A stretch of 64,000 nucleotides of DNA, taken from Ramlibacter tataouinensis TTB310. GTDB taxonomy: Bacteria; Pseudomonadota; Gammaproteobacteria; Burkholderiales; Burkholderiaceae_C. The stretch spans positions 3,174,001-3,238,000 of the forward strand of contig NC_015677.1 of assembly GCF_000215705.1 (NCBI RefSeq), read 5' to 3'. Under the pieces are notes generated by a model. The model did not search any database and was not told where the DNA came from. It saw only the letters and a program-made list of their open reading frames with translations. A program made the position numbers and the translations under genes. This document shows, piece after piece, positions 51,578-61,446 of the stretch. Numbering within the stretch: the first letter of the stretch is position 1; each line of letters opens with the position of its first letter.

Positions 51578-53977
51578 TCAGGCCTCGCGCGCGCCGTACA
51601 AGCGCGCCAGCACGCGGTCGGCCAGCAGCGTGAGCTGCTGCACCATGCCGGGCCGCAGGTCCAGGCCGTCGCGCGCCTGGCGGGCCTGGGTCCAGAGCGC
51701 GGTCAGCTGCGCGCGTGCCTCCTCCACGACGGCGGCCACCTCGGTGCGCCACATCACCGGGGCCTCCAACGGCTCGGCCCCCGAGTAGCGGCCGTGGTGG
51801 ATGGCCATCAGGTACTGCAGCAGGGCGCCCTGCGCCAGGGCCTGCAGCATCTCGTCGCTGAGGCGCACCGCCGCCTCGGTGCCGGGCGCGGAGCGGTTCT
51901 TCCAGGTGGCGGCCGCCAGCGCCGCGCCGCCGCCGATCAGCGCGCCCAGCGCCGCGGCCGCGCCCAGGGTCAGGCCACCGGTCATCAGGTCCACCGTGGC
52001 GCCGGCGGCCGCGCCGCTGGCCGCGCCGGCCAGGCCGGCCTGGGGCGCATGCACCGACTGCTGGACCCGGAAGGCCTCGCCGCCCGGCAGGGCCGGCGTG
52101 GCGCTGCCGCCCGGGCCGGCCATCTCCAGGCCGTGCAGGCGCAATAGCTCGGCAAAGGCCTGCGCCTGGGCCTGGCCGATGCGCTGCAGCAGCGCCGCCA
52201 TGGCGGCCTCGCGCGCCTGCTGGCCGGCCTCGCGCTCGGCCGGATCGACCACCCGGCGCAGCGACAGCGGTCCGCCGGGCAGCGGCTGCGACTCGCGCGC
52301 GGCCAGCAGCAGCGGCTCGGCCAGCAGCCGCAGGGATTCGTCCTGGCGCTGGCGGTGCCGTTCGCGCCAGCACTGCATCAGCCGCACCGCGCCGGCCGCC
52401 TTGTGCCGCGGCAGGCGGCGCAGCACGGCCTCGCGCAGCGCCGCCTCCTGCACCCAGCAGCGCCCGCAGCGGTCCAGCGGCAGCACCTCGGCCTCCAGGC
52501 GCTCGCGCTCGGCGGCCGCGCGCAGCGCATGCGCCTCAGCCGTGTCGCCGGCGGTCAGCACCAGCAGCGGCCGGCCCAGCCGGCGCAGCAGGGGGGCCGC
52601 GGCTTCCAGCTCCGCCGGGTGGCTGGCCGCCACCAGCACCAGGTCGACGTCGTCGGGCAGGCGTTCCGGCGCATCCGCCGGCGGCGGCGCTGCGGCACCG
52701 CGCCGGGTCCAGCGCGGCAGCGACAGCCAACTGCGCGCCGCCGACACCTGCTCGGCCGCGGCCGCCTCGCGCGCCGCCAGCTCGACCATGCACAGCTCAT
52801 CGCCCCGTGCCGTCTCCAGCACGGTCCAGGGCAGGCCCGCGCCCGGCGGCGGGCTGCCCGGCCGCGAGCTGGCCTGGCGCAACAGGCGCAGCAGCACCTG
52901 GGCGGCGTCGGGGTCGGGCAGCGCCAGGCCCGCCACCACCCGCGCCGGGCTGACGCGGGCCAGGGTCTCGGCAAAATAAGGCTCGCGCAGGTCGATGCGA
53001 ATGGCGCGCCCCAGCCAGCGCCGGCGCACCGCCGCGTACAGGGCCAGCAGGCCGCGCGGCAGCACCACCAGCAGGCCCAGCAGGCCCAGGTACAGCCCCA
53101 GCCAGCGCCGGGCCTCCTCGCGCGGCACCTCGACGCCGGAGCGGAAATGCATGCGCTCCAGGTCCGCCAGGCTGAAGGGCTCCAGCGGCAGCAGCGCCAC
53201 CACCGGCGCGAACAGCACCCGCAGGAAGGCATGGACCTGGGGCAGGTCCAGCAGCGTGCTCTCCCAGCCTACGCGGTACTCGCGCACCAGCCCGCCCAGC
53301 ACCATGGACAGGGCCACGCCCACGCCCCAGGCGGCGGCCGAGGCATGCAGCACCTGCTGGATGCGCCAGCCCTCCAGCGCGCCGGCCACGCGCCACCAGC
53401 GCAGGCGGTACTGCGCCGCCACGTCGGCGCGCAGCCGCCCGCGCAGCGGCGCGGAGGCGCCCTCCAGCCCCGGCGCATTCGCCAGCCAGCCGCGCAGCAG
53501 CGCGGCCAGGCCGCGGCCCCGCGCCGGCCGCGGCAGCAACGGCGCGAGCAGCAGGCCCAGGTAGACCAGCAGGTTCCAGAACAGGAAGGCCAGCAGCGGC
53601 GGCGACAGCATGTTGACCTGCCGCGGGTTGTCGATGCGCTCCAGGCTGGCGCCCAGCAGCAGCGCCAGCGCCGGCAGGCCCCAGGCCAGCAGCGTCTGCC
53701 AGGGCTCGCCGTGCTGCAGGGCCGCGATGCGCGGCTGGCGGTTCTCCACCGCGGCCAGCAGGCGGCGCGCGCGCTCGCCCAGGTACAGGCCGGGCTCCGG
53801 GCCCTGGCGGCGCGCCGGGTCGCGCGTGGCCTCCAGCGCGGCCTGGTCGATCTGCTCGCGCTCGCTGCCACCCAGCAGCTTGCCGTCGGTGTCGGCGATC
53901 TCCACCGCCTGCGCCAGCAGCAGCCGGCGCGCGGCGCGCTCGTCGAGCGTGAGGGTGGTGCCCTGCTCGCCCGTCAC
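51578..53977 (-). CDS. Membrane protein joining DUF2868- and DUF3482-like regions
   Basis: The 799-aa protein begins at a GTG that overlaps the dehydratase stop (GTGA). Residues 1-440 fit DUF2868: helices near 105-125, 145-165, 240-265 and 335-360 (LLALYAAVRRRW). Residues about 600-799 fit the C-terminal part of DUF3482 (AQAFAELLRLHGLEMAGPGG, AAAGATVDLMTGGLTLGAAA, GALLQYLMAIHHGRYS). These are commonly two adjacent genes in related bacteria, the second with a GTPase domain. Here the middle (about 480-600) has no P-loop. Function is unknown. Confidence 0.65.
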   Translation of the reverse strand: MTGEQGTTLTLDERAARRLLLAQAVEIADTDGKLLGGSEREQIDQAALEATRDPARRQGPEPGLYLGERARRLLAAVENRQPRIAALQHGEPWQTLLAWGLPALALLLGASLERIDNPRQVNMLSPPLLAFLFWNLLVYLGLLLAPLLPRPARGRGLAALLRGWLANAPGLEGASAPLRGRLRADVAAQYRLRWWRVAGALEGWRIQQVLHASAAAWGVGVALSMVLGGLVREYRVGWESTLLDLPQVHAFLRVLFAPVVALLPLEPFSLADLERMHFRSGVEVPREEARRWLGLYLGLLGLLVVLPRGLLALYAAVRRRWLGRAIRIDLREPYFAETLARVSPARVVAGLALPDPDAAQVLLRLLRQASSRPGSPPPGAGLPWTVLETARGDELCMVELAAREAAAAEQVSAARSWLSLPRWTRRGAAAPPPADAPERLPDDVDLVLVAASHPAELEAAAPLLRRLGRPLLVLTAGDTAEAHALRAAAERERLEAEVLPLDRCGRCWVQEAALREAVLRRLPRHKAAGAVRLMQCWRERHRQRQDESLRLLAEPLLLAARESQPLPGGPLSLRRVVDPAEREAGQQAREAAMAALLQRIGQAQAQAFAELLRLHGLEMAGPGGSATPALPGGEAFRVQQSVHAPQAGLAGAASGAAAGATVDLMTGGLTLGAAAALGALIGGGAALAAATWKNRSAPGTEAAVRLSDEMLQALAQGALLQYLMAIHHGRYSGAEPLEAPVMWRTEVAAVVEEARAQLTALWTQARQARDGLDLRPGMVQQLTLLADRVLARLYGAREA

Positions 53978-54912
53978 GCCAGCGTGGCCGGGTCGAGGTT
54001 GGCGCCGCAGACCACCAGGCAGACCTTCTCGTCGCGGCGCGGCACGTAGGCGCCGGTGCGCAGCGCGGCCAGGCCCAGCGCGGCGGCGGGCTCCACCGCC
54101 AGCTTCATCTGCTGCCACAGCCACAGCTGCGCCTCGCGGATGGCGGCGTCGGGCAGCAGCAGCGCGTCCTTCACATGGCGCTGCGTCACCTGCCAGGCGA
54201 TGGCGCCGATGCGCTTGGCGCCCAGCGAGTCGGCGGCGATGCCGGAGACGGCCACGTCCACCGGCGCGCCGGCGGCGCGGGCGCGGTGCAGGGTCGGCGC
54301 AAGCTCGGGCTCCAGCGCCACCACGCGGGCGCGGTCCTCGAACCAGCCGGCGATGCCGGCGATCAGCCCGCCGCCGCCCACGCTGACCAGCACGCTGTCG
54401 GGCACGCCGCCGCCCTGGGCCTCGATCTCCTGGGCCAGCGTGCCGGCGCCGGCCGCCACCTCGGGCTGGTCGTAGGCATGGGTCATCAGGGCGCCGGTCT
54501 CGCGCTGGCGCGCCAGGCAGGCCTCCAGCGCCTCGGCGTACACGGCGCCGGTGACCACCACCTGCGCGCCCAGCTCGCGCAGCTTGGCCTGCTTGGCCGG
54601 GCTGGAAATGGTGGGCACGAAGACTTCGCAGTGCACGCCCAGCGCGCGGGCCGCCGCGGCGGTGGCGATGCCGGCATTGCCGCCGGACGCCACGATCACG
54701 CCGCTGGCCGGGATCTCGTTGGCCAGCAGCCGGTTGAGCATGCCGCGGGCCTTGAAGCTGCCGCCCACCTGCAGGTGCTCGAGCTTGAGCCAGACCCGGT
54801 CGCAGGCCACGCCCAGCGCCGCGCCGGGCAGCTGCCACAGCGGGGTCTCCAGCAGGAAGTGCCGGTGGCCCGCGTCGAAGCGGGCGCGGGCGGCCGCGAT
54901 GTCAGCGCGCAT
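53974..54912 (-). CDS. Threonine/serine dehydratase (PLP-dependent)
   Basis: The 312-aa enzyme has the PLP lysine in [11 protein letters not shown], the phosphate-binding [10 protein letters not shown] and the glycine loop [11 protein letters not shown]. It lacks the C-terminal ACT-like regulatory domain, so it is the short, catabolic or racemase-like form. It deaminates Thr or Ser to ketoacids. It overlaps the ispH stop by 11 bases. Confidence 0.88.
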   Translation of the reverse strand: MRADIAAARARFDAGHRHFLLETPLWQLPGAALGVACDRVWLKLEHLQVGGSFKARGMLNRLLANEIPASGVIVASGGNAGIATAAAARALGVHCEVFVPTISSPAKQAKLRELGAQVVVTGAVYAEALEACLARQRETGALMTHAYDQPEVAAGAGTLAQEIEAQGGGVPDSVLVSVGGGGLIAGIAGWFEDRARVVALEPELAPTLHRARAAGAPVDVAVSGIAADSLGAKRIGAIAWQVTQRHVKDALLLPDAAIREAQLWLWQQMKLAVEPAAALGLAALRTGAYVPRRDEKVCLVVCGANLDPATLA

Positions 54913-55858
54913 GGGGGGCGTCCGGCAGCTTCAGCCCCTTGGGCAGCGGGAATTTCACCGTCTCCTGGATGCCGTCCATGCGCCGCACCGAGACCGCGCC
55001 CAGGGAACGGATGCGCTCGATCACCTCCTGCACCAGCACCTCGGGCGCGGAGGCGCCGGCGGTCAGACCGACCCGGCCCTTGCCGGCCAGCCACTGCGGC
55101 TGCAGCTCGGAGGCGTTGTCCACCATGTGGGCGTCCACGCCCAGCTTGCGCGCCAGCTCGGCCAGCCGGTTGCTGTTGGAGCTGGTAGGGCTGCCCACCA
55201 CGACCACCACGTCGACCTGGCGCGACATCACCTTCACCGCGTCCTGGCGGTTCTGGGTGGCGTAGCAGATGTCCTGCTGCTTGGGCTCGCGCACCTGCGG
55301 GAAGCGCGCGCGCACCGCCGCCATGATCTCGGCCGCGTCGTCCACCGACAGCGTGGTCTGCGTCACCACGGCCAGCCGCCCGGTCTGGGCCGGCTGCACG
55401 CGCGCCACGTCGGCCACGTCCTCCACCAGGTGGATGCCGCGGTCGAGCTGGCCCATGGTGCCCTCCACCTCGGGATGGCCCTTGTGGCCGATCATGATGA
55501 ACTCGTAGCCTTCCCGGGCCAGCTTGGCGACTTCGACGTGCACCTTGGTCACCAGCGGGCAGGTGGCGTCGAACACCTCGAAGCCGCGCGCCTGCGCCTC
55601 GGCCTGCACCGCCTTGCTCACGCCGTGGGCCGAGAACACCAGGGTGGCGCCGGGCGGCACGTCGGCCAGGTCCTCGATGAAGATGGCGCCCTTGGCCTTG
55701 AGGTCGTTGACCACGAAGGTGTTGTGCACGATCTCGTGACGTACGTAGATGGGCGCGCCGAATTTCTCCAGAGCGCGCTCGACGATCTCGATGGCGCGGT
55801 CGACGCCCGCGCAGAAGCCGCGCGGCTCGGCCAGCAGGATCTCGGACGGTTGGCTCAT
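54902..55858 (-). CDS. ispH: 4-hydroxy-3-methylbut-2-enyl diphosphate reductase
   Basis: IspH is the last enzyme of the MEP isoprenoid pathway, an iron-sulfur reductase. The three cluster cysteines are in [27 protein letters not shown] and [20 protein letters not shown] and HGVSKAV hold the substrate His residues, and [10 protein letters not shown] binds diphosphate. At 318 aa the length is normal. The start overlaps the fkpB stop as ATGA. Confidence 0.97.
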   Translation of the reverse strand: MSQPSEILLAEPRGFCAGVDRAIEIVERALEKFGAPIYVRHEIVHNTFVVNDLKAKGAIFIEDLADVPPGATLVFSAHGVSKAVQAEAQARGFEVFDATCPLVTKVHVEVAKLAREGYEFIMIGHKGHPEVEGTMGQLDRGIHLVEDVADVARVQPAQTGRLAVVTQTTLSVDDAAEIMAAVRARFPQVREPKQQDICYATQNRQDAVKVMSRQVDVVVVVGSPTSSNSNRLAELARKLGVDAHMVDNASELQPQWLAGKGRVGLTAGASAPEVLVQEVIERIRSLGAVSVRRMDGIQETVKFPLPKGLKLPDAPHAR

Positions 55859-56334
55859 AGCACCCCGATCAGCTGCACTTCGAAGCTCACCGGCTGGCCG
55901 GCCAACGGGTGGTTGAAGTCGAACAGCACCGCGTCGCCCTCGCCGTCGCGCCCGACCTGGCGCACCGCGCCGGCGTACGAGCCCAGGCCGTCGGGCGTGG
56001 GGAACTGGACCACGTCGCCCACGGCGTAGCGCTCGTCGGGGTCGCCCATCTGATTGAGCAGGCTGCGCGCCACCCATTGCAGCATCTCGGGGTTGCGGTC
56101 GCCGAAGGCCTCGCCGGCGGCCAGCTCGAAGCGCGTGTGCGTGCCCTCGGGCAGGCCCAGCAGGCGCTGCTCGACCGCGGGCGACAGCTCGCCCGAGCCC
56201 AGCGTCAGCGTGGCCGGCTTGCCGCCGAAGGTGTTGATGATGTCGCCCGCCGGGCCGGCCAGGCGGTAGTGCAGCGTGAGGAAGGAGCCCGGCGCCACGC
56301 ACGGGGCGGCGGCGGGGGCGGCGGAAGTGGCCAT
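55855..56334 (-). CDS. fkpB: FKBP-type peptidyl-prolyl isomerase (SlpA/FkpB)
   Basis: The 159-aa protein has the FKBP core with the IF insert of SlyD/SlpA enzymes ([60 protein letters not shown]). The SlyD-type His-rich tail is absent, so SlpA/FkpB is the better name. Pairing with ispH is conserved across Proteobacteria. Confidence 0.92.
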   Translation of the reverse strand: MATSAAPAAAPCVAPGSFLTLHYRLAGPAGDIINTFGGKPATLTLGSGELSPAVEQRLLGLPEGTHTRFELAAGEAFGDRNPEMLQWVARSLLNQMGDPDERYAVGDVVQFPTPDGLGSYAGAVRQVGRDGEGDAVLFDFNHPLAGQPVSFEVQLIGVL

Positions 56335-56400
56335 GGACGTCCCGATAAACTGGTCCCGATTCTAGGTGGGCGCCCCGCCCGCCGCTCCTTGCTTGCACCC

Positions 56401-57078
56401 ATGCCCCTGAAGGACCTGCCCACCGAAGCCCAGCCGCGCGAGAAGCTGCTGGCCCGGGGCGCGCCCGCGCTGTCCGACACCGAGCTGCTGGCGGTGCTGC
56501 TGCGCACCGGGCTGGCCGGCCAGGGCGTGTTCGCGCTGGCGCAGGCGCTGCTGGACGCCTTCGGCGGCCTGGCCGGGCTGCTGCACGCGCAGCCGGAGGA
56601 CCTCAAGCGCATCAAGGGCCTGGGCGGGCCGGCCAAGCGGGCCGAGCTGGTGGCGGTGCTGGAGCTGGCGCGCCGGGCCATGGCCGAGCAGCTGCGCGAG
56701 CGCGAGGTCTTCAGCTCGCCCGGCGCCGTCAAGCACTACCTGCAGCTGCACCTGGCGCACAAGGGCCACGAGGTGTTCGCCGTGCTGTTCCTGGACGCGC
56801 AGAACCGGCTGATCGCGATGGAAGAGCTGTTCCGCGGCACGCTGACGCAGACCAGCGTCTACCCGCGCGAGGTGGTGGTGCGCGCCCTGCAGCACGAGGC
56901 CGCCGCCGTGGTGCTGGCGCACAACCACCCCAGCGGCACGGTGCAGCCCTCGCGCGCCGACGAGACCCTGACGCAGACGCTGCGCGCCGCGCTGGGGCTG
57001 GTGGACGTGCGCGTGCTCGACCACGTGATCGTGGCGCCGGGCGGTGCGCTGTCGATGGCGGAGCGCGGATTGCTCTGA
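56401..57078 (+). CDS. radC: RadC-family JAMM-domain protein
   Basis: The 225-aa protein has an N-terminal helix-hairpin-helix ([16 protein letters not shown]) and a C-terminal JAMM/MPN+ domain with the metal motif [15 protein letters not shown] and E-type residue in [19 protein letters not shown]. The old assignment to DNA repair is not supported biochemically. The Smr gene follows 8 bases after. Confidence 0.95.
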   Translation: MPLKDLPTEAQPREKLLARGAPALSDTELLAVLLRTGLAGQGVFALAQALLDAFGGLAGLLHAQPEDLKRIKGLGGPAKRAELVAVLELARRAMAEQLREREVFSSPGAVKHYLQLHLAHKGHEVFAVLFLDAQNRLIAMEELFRGTLTQTSVYPREVVVRALQHEAAAVVLAHNHPSGTVQPSRADETLTQTLRAALGLVDVRVLDHVIVAPGGALSMAERGLL

Positions 57079-57086
57079 GGCCGGCC

Positions 57087-57731
57087 ATGAAAGCCAAGTC
57101 GCTCCAGGACCTGCAGGCCATCCAGCGCAAGCTGGCCGAGCAGCAACAGCTGCGCGCCGAGCAGGAGGCCGCGCGCCGGGAGGCCGAGCGCAAGGCCCAG
57201 GCCGAGAAGAACCTGTTCGTGCGCGCCGCCGGCGCGGTGCAGCCGCTGCCGCGCCATCATGGCCGGGTGGTGCTGGTGCCGGAGCCGCCGCCCCCCATCC
57301 CCGTGCAGCAGCAGCTGGACGACCAGCGCGTGCTGCGCGAGGCCATCAGCGACGAGTTCGACGCCGGCACGCTGCTGGACGTGGACGACGCGTTGAGCTT
57401 CCGCCGGCCCGGCGTGGGCACGGACGTCACGCGCAAGCTGCGCCGCGGCCACTGGAGCATCCAGCGCGAGATCGACCTGCACGGCCTGCGACGCGAGGAT
57501 GCGCGCGAGGCGCTGGCCGAGTTCATCCGCGTGGCGTGGCGCGAGGGCATCCGCTGCGTGCGGGTGGTGCACGGCAAGGGCCTGGGCTCGCCCGGCAAGA
57601 CGCCCGTGCTCAAGGGCAAGGTGCAGAGCTGGCTGGTCCAGAAGAACGAGGTGCTGGCCTTCGTGCAGGCCCGCGGCGACGAGGGCGGCGCCGGGGCGTT
57701 GGTGGTGCTGCTCAGGCCGTCGCCGGGGTGA
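57087..57731 (+). CDS. Smr/MutS2-domain nuclease-like protein
   Basis: The 214-aa protein has an N-terminal coiled-coil of Gln/Glu/Arg (residues 15-45) and a C-terminal Smr domain with the hallmark IDLHGLRREDAREALAEFI and RVVHGKGLGSPGKTP. Smr domains cleave or bind branched DNA or RNA. It overlaps the convergent M48 gene by 20 bases. Confidence 0.92.
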   Translation: MKAKSLQDLQAIQRKLAEQQQLRAEQEAARREAERKAQAEKNLFVRAAGAVQPLPRHHGRVVLVPEPPPPIPVQQQLDDQRVLREAISDEFDAGTLLDVDDALSFRRPGVGTDVTRKLRRGHWSIQREIDLHGLRREDAREALAEFIRVAWREGIRCVRVVHGKGLGSPGKTPVLKGKVQSWLVQKNEVLAFVQARGDEGGAGALVVLLRPSPG

Positions 57732-58743
57732 GGTCGGCGGGTTGGGTGGCGGCCCCGTCGGCCTGGAGCGGCAGCGCGGGCATGGCCCGCCCATAGAGCC
57801 GCTGGATGCGCAGCGCCAGCGGCGGATGGGCAGCCAGCCAGCCGCCGCGCTCGGCCGCGCCGCTCACCAGCAGCAGGTGCTGCAGCACCGGCTTCCAGGC
57901 CGGGTCGGTACCGGCCGCGCCGGCAGCCGATTGCTGCTGCTGCGTCAGCGCCTTGCGCAGCACGCCGCCCAGGCCGTCGCGGCTGCGGGTCCACTGCACG
58001 GCGCGGGCGTCGGCCAGCAGCTCGCGCTGGCGCGCCACGGCGGCCTGCAGCGCGCGGCCGGCCCACCAGCCGAACGAGCCCATGGCCATGATCGCGCTGC
58101 CGAACAGCACCGCCAGGCCGCCGCGCTCGCGCACCTGGTCGCCGAACCGCCAGACCAGCTCCAGCCCGGTCACCATGCCGGCCAGCTGCGTGTTCAGCCG
58201 GGTGTCACCTTCGTGGATGTGGCTGCACTCGTGCGCCACCAGGCCCTGCAGCTCGTCGCGCGTGAGCCAGTCCAGCGCGCCCTGGGTCACCACGACCACC
58301 GATGCGGCCGGGTCCAGGCCGGCGGCCAGGGCGTTGATCGCCTGCACCCGCGGCAGCACCATCACCTCGGGGCACGGCATGTGGGCGGCGATGCAGACCT
58401 CCTCCACGATGTTGCACAGCCGCTGCTCGGCGGCCGAGCTGCCGGGCCGCGCCTCGCGCGCGCCGATGCGGCGCAGCAGCCGCTCGGTGCCGCCGGGCAG
58501 GGCCAGGTTGGAGGTCTCGATCCACCAGCCGCCCAGCACCAGCAGCAGGGTCACGCCGATGTTCACCGCCAGGAAGCGGTGCGGCAGCCCCAGCTCCAGG
58601 GGCAGCAGCGCGTCCAGCAGCTGCCAGCACAGCCACAACGCCGCGTGCACGGCCGCGGCGGTGGCGGCCACGGCCAGGATGAACAGCAGCACCAGGCGCA
58701 GCGTGCGCGAACGCGCCGCGTCCTGGTGCTCGAAGATGCGCAT
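57712..58743 (-). CDS. M48-family membrane metalloprotease
   Basis: The 343-aa protein has two N-terminal membrane helices (LRLVLLFILAVAATAAAVHA and AVNIGVTLLLVLGGWW), the zinc motif VAHECSHIHEGD, two further helices, and the third ligand region QRELLADARAVQW. HtpX-like proteases act on membrane proteins. The lemA gene lies 22 bases upstream on the same strand, the usual pair. Confidence 0.92.
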   Translation of the reverse strand: MRIFEHQDAARSRTLRLVLLFILAVAATAAAVHAALWLCWQLLDALLPLELGLPHRFLAVNIGVTLLLVLGGWWIETSNLALPGGTERLLRRIGAREARPGSSAAEQRLCNIVEEVCIAAHMPCPEVMVLPRVQAINALAAGLDPAASVVVVTQGALDWLTRDELQGLVAHECSHIHEGDTRLNTQLAGMVTGLELVWRFGDQVRERGGLAVLFGSAIMAMGSFGWWAGRALQAAVARQRELLADARAVQWTRSRDGLGGVLRKALTQQQQSAAGAAGTDPAWKPVLQHLLLVSGAAERGGWLAAHPPLALRIQRLYGRAMPALPLQADGAATQPADLTPATA

Positions 58744-58765
58744 GGAGGAAGGCTGGCGGCGCGGC

Positions 58766-59356
58766 TCAGAACGCCACGCGCGGCGCCTGGCGTTCCGCCT
58801 CGCTCTGCGTGGCCTGCAGCATGGTGGCCGGCAGGAAGCCCAGCAGGCGGGCCACCACCAGGTCGGGGAAGCGGGCAGCCGCGTCGTTGTACGCCAGCGC
58901 CTCGTCGTTGTAGGCCTGGCGCGCGAAGCCGATGCGGTTCTCGGTGCTGGTGAGCTCCTCGCCCAGCGAGCGCATGGTGGCGTCGGCCTTGAGCTCGGGG
59001 TAGGCCTCGGCCACCACCATCAGCCGCCCCAGGCTGCCGGCCAGCGCGGCCTCGGCCACGGCCAGCTGGGCCAGCGCCTGCGCGTCGGCCGGCTGCTGGC
59101 GCACGCTGCCGGCGGCGCTGACGGCGGCGCCGCGGGCCCGGGTCACCGCCTCCAGCGTGGCCGCCTCGTGCGCCAGGTAGCGCTTGGCCACTTCCACCAG
59201 GTTGGGCACCAGGTCGTGGCGCCGCTTGAGCTGCACGTCGATCTGGCCGAAGGCGTTGGCGATGCGGTTGCGCCGCTGCACCAGGCCGTTGAACACCCAG
59301 ACCGCCCAGACCAGAGCCACGCCCAGCGCGGCCAGCACCCACCACGTCGTTGCCAT
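58766..59356 (-). CDS. LemA-family protein
   Basis: The 196-aa protein has one N-terminal membrane helix (WWVLAALGVALVWAVWVFNG) followed by the LemA helical bundle with NRIANAFGQIDVQLKRRHDL, VPNLVEVAKRY and STENRIGFARQAYND. The role is unknown, but members are commonly linked with M48 proteases, as here. Confidence 0.95.
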   Translation of the reverse strand: MATTWWVLAALGVALVWAVWVFNGLVQRRNRIANAFGQIDVQLKRRHDLVPNLVEVAKRYLAHEAATLEAVTRARGAAVSAAGSVRQQPADAQALAQLAVAEAALAGSLGRLMVVAEAYPELKADATMRSLGEELTSTENRIGFARQAYNDEALAYNDAAARFPDLVVARLLGFLPATMLQATQSEAERQAPRVAF

Positions 59357-59408
59357 CGCGTCCCTCCTCGTTGAGACGGGCGCATTATGGGTTGGTGCCG
59401 GCTTTAGC

Positions 59409-59813
59409 TCAACCGTTTCGGTTGCGCATCCAGTCGGCGGTCTGGAAGAACGAGTCACGCAGCCGGGAGCGCAGCGCCTCGGGCACGCCGGTCTCGCCCA
59501 TGGCCTGGTCCATGCAGGCCAGCCACTGGTCGCGCTCCTTGATGCCGATGGTGAACGGCATGTGCCGCATGCGCAGCCGCGGATGGCCGAAGCGCTCGGT
59601 GTAGTGCTGCGGCCCGCCCAGCCAGCCGCACAGGAACCAGTGCAGGCGCTGGCGTGCGTTGCCCAGCTCGCTGCCGTGCGCCGCCCGCAGCGCCGCATAG
59701 CCGGGCTCCAGGTCCATCAGGTCGTAGAAGCGCTCGACCAGCGCGCGGACCTTGTCTTCCCCGCCGATCCACTCGAACGGGGTGTCGAAGGGCGGTTTCT
59801 CCTGAATCTGCAT
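59409..59813 (-). CDS. Group II truncated haemoglobin
   Basis: The 134-aa protein has the trHb fold: FEWIGGEDKVRALVERFYDL, the proximal-His region FGHPRLRMRHMPF, and KERDQWLACMDQAM, with the conserved Trp. Group II forms bind oxygen or help detoxify nitric oxide. It has AGGAGAAACCGC upstream of ATG at 59813. Confidence 0.93.
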   Translation of the reverse strand: MQIQEKPPFDTPFEWIGGEDKVRALVERFYDLMDLEPGYAALRAAHGSELGNARQRLHWFLCGWLGGPQHYTERFGHPRLRMRHMPFTIGIKERDQWLACMDQAMGETGVPEALRSRLRDSFFQTADWMRNRNG

Positions 59814-59844
59814 GGCCCGATTGTCGGGCAGGCCCCATGCCCCG

Positions 59845-60540
59845 TCAGCGCAGCAGCCACTGCACCGCCGCCTCGGCGATGCCGGCGGGGATCTCGTGGC
59901 CGCCGTCGAACTCGCGGTAGTCCACCGCATAGCCCGCGCGGCGCAGGCTGGGCACGATCACGCGGCTGCAGCGGGCGATGGGCAGGACCCGGTCGGCGGT
60001 GCCGTGCGAGACCAGGACTTCCGGCTCGCCTTGCGGCGCGGTGGGCGGCACGAAGCCAGGCGACAGCGCCAGCACCCGCCGGAACAGCCCGCCGTTGCCC
60101 AGGCCCAGCGCCAGCGCGCAGGAGGCGCCGTCGGAGAAACCGCCCACGTGGATGCGGGCGGCGTCGAACGCATGGCGCTGGAACACCCAGCCCAGCGCCT
60201 CGTCGATGTGGGCGGCATCGGGACCGGCGCGGCCCAGCACCGCGTCCCAGGTGTAGCTGTCCGACGCGGGCGCCAGCACCGGCAGGCCGGCCCGGGAGGC
60301 ATAGGGCTCGAGCAGGGCCAGTCCCTGCTCCGGCTCGCCGCCCGAGCCGTGCAGCATGACGGCCAGGGCGGACGGCGCGCGGCCGTCCTGCCCTGCCGGC
60401 ATGCGCAGCCAGGCCGGCCGGTGGTCCGGGCCCGCCCCCGCGGCGGTGTCGATGCGGTACAGGCCGGGCGCCAGGCGGGCCGCCGTGGCCCGGGGCCGGG
60501 CCTGCAGCAGCACCGTCGCCGTCCGCGTCGGTGCCTGCAT
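59845..60540 (-). CDS. Alpha/beta hydrolase, phospholipase/carboxylesterase type
   Basis: The 231-aa protein has the oxyanion strand LAVMLHGSGGEPEQGLALLE, the nucleophile elbow VGGFSDGASCALAL, an Asp in VSHGTADRVLPIA and His in EFDGGHEIPAG. The serine triad is complete. The substrate is unknown. It is followed 3 bases later by the phasin gene on the minus strand side. Confidence 0.88.
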   Translation of the reverse strand: MQAPTRTATVLLQARPRATAARLAPGLYRIDTAAGAGPDHRPAWLRMPAGQDGRAPSALAVMLHGSGGEPEQGLALLEPYASRAGLPVLAPASDSYTWDAVLGRAGPDAAHIDEALGWVFQRHAFDAARIHVGGFSDGASCALALGLGNGGLFRRVLALSPGFVPPTAPQGEPEVLVSHGTADRVLPIARCSRVIVPSLRRAGYAVDYREFDGGHEIPAGIAEAAVQWLLR

Positions 60541-60543
60541 TGC

Positions 60544-61026
60544 TCAGGCGCCGTCGGCGGCGCGCGGGGCCGCTCGCCGGCCCGCGCCGCCATCGGCGGC
60601 CGCGGGCATGGCGGCGGCGGCGCCGTTGGCCACGCTCCGGGTCATGGCCGAGGCGGCGGATTCCATGGCCGGCCGCATCGCGGCGGCGTTTTGCATCCCG
60701 GACGACACCAGTTCGCTGACCAGCGCCTGCAGCTGGCTGGCCTGGGTCTGCAGCAGGCGCATCATCTCGGTCTGGGTCTCCAGCATGAGCTGCGTGGCGC
60801 GCTGCGTGTACTCGGCCGCGCCGCGCATCATCTGCCTGGGGTCGGGCGTGCCCGGCTGGGCGGGCGCCCCGCCGGCGCCGCCGTTGGCGCCGAACAGGCC
60901 CTGCGCGGCCTGGGTCTGCAGCTCGAGCAGGCGGGTCGCCGCCTCGAAACTCTTGAGGCCGATGGTCTGCGAGCTCTCCAGCAGCGCGCGGTGGGCGGCC
61001 ATGAGGTTGTCGGTGGGGTTGGGCAT
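60544..61026 (-). CDS. Phasin-family protein
   Basis: The 160-aa protein has an amphipathic helical core without cysteines (ALLESSQTIGLKSFEAATRL, YTQRATQLMLETQTEMMRLL, QASQLQALVSELV) with Ala/Gly-rich tails, as in phasins that coat polyhydroxyalkanoate granules. No granule synthesis gene is nearby, and the assignment rests on the helical pattern. Confidence 0.75.
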   Translation of the reverse strand: MPNPTDNLMAAHRALLESSQTIGLKSFEAATRLLELQTQAAQGLFGANGGAGGAPAQPGTPDPRQMMRGAAEYTQRATQLMLETQTEMMRLLQTQASQLQALVSELVSSGMQNAAAMRPAMESAASAMTRSVANGAAAAMPAAADGGAGRRAAPRAADGA

Positions 61027-61029
61027 GGT

Positions 61030-61398
61030 TTACCTGTTGTCGGTTGAATGGGTGGCGGCGTCGACGTCCAGTCCGTCGTGGCGGGCCAGCGTGGCTGCGG
61101 CGTGCGCGCGCTGCGCCTCGTCGGCGAGCATCACCACCAGCAGGTGGCTGCCGTGCCAGACGGCGTTGGCGAAGTTCTGTTCATAGGGCACTTCCGGCCC
61201 GGTCAGCGGGCCTTGGGGCGGGCCGCCGTGCAGCGTGCGGCCGTTGCCGATCCAGAAGTTCCCCTCGGTCGGCCCGGCCTCGTCGTTGAGCACGCGCAAC
61301 TGGATGGCCTCGGGCGGGATGCCGCCGCGGACCAGCTCGGCCTGGGCCTCGGCGGCGTCCTCGAAGCGGGTGAAAGTACATAGCAAGGGATCAGTCAT
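61030..61398 (-). CDS. Conserved hypothetical protein, 122 aa
   Basis: The product is acidic and contains LLCTFTRFEDAAEAQAELVR, GIPPEAIQLRVLNDEAGPTE and ANAVWHGSHLLVVMLADEAQ, an alpha/beta pattern like the ferredoxin-like GsiB/DUF1269-type stress proteins that read the variable loop region of flavin. I do not recognise the family. It shares a tight operon with the phasin gene (3-base gap). Confidence 0.6.
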   Translation of the reverse strand: MTDPLLCTFTRFEDAAEAQAELVRGGIPPEAIQLRVLNDEAGPTEGNFWIGNGRTLHGGPPQGPLTGPEVPYEQNFANAVWHGSHLLVVMLADEAQRAHAAATLARHDGLDVDAATHSTDNR

Positions 61399-61446
61399 GA
61401 GGCCCCATCGGCAACCGGCATGCCCGCTCCGCGGCGCCGGCAGCGG

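Noticed and set aside
57087..57731. A CRISPR array or other spaced repeats in the GC-rich right half
   Set aside because: No regularly spaced direct repeats are visible anywhere in the window; apparent repeats are codon-biased GC runs.
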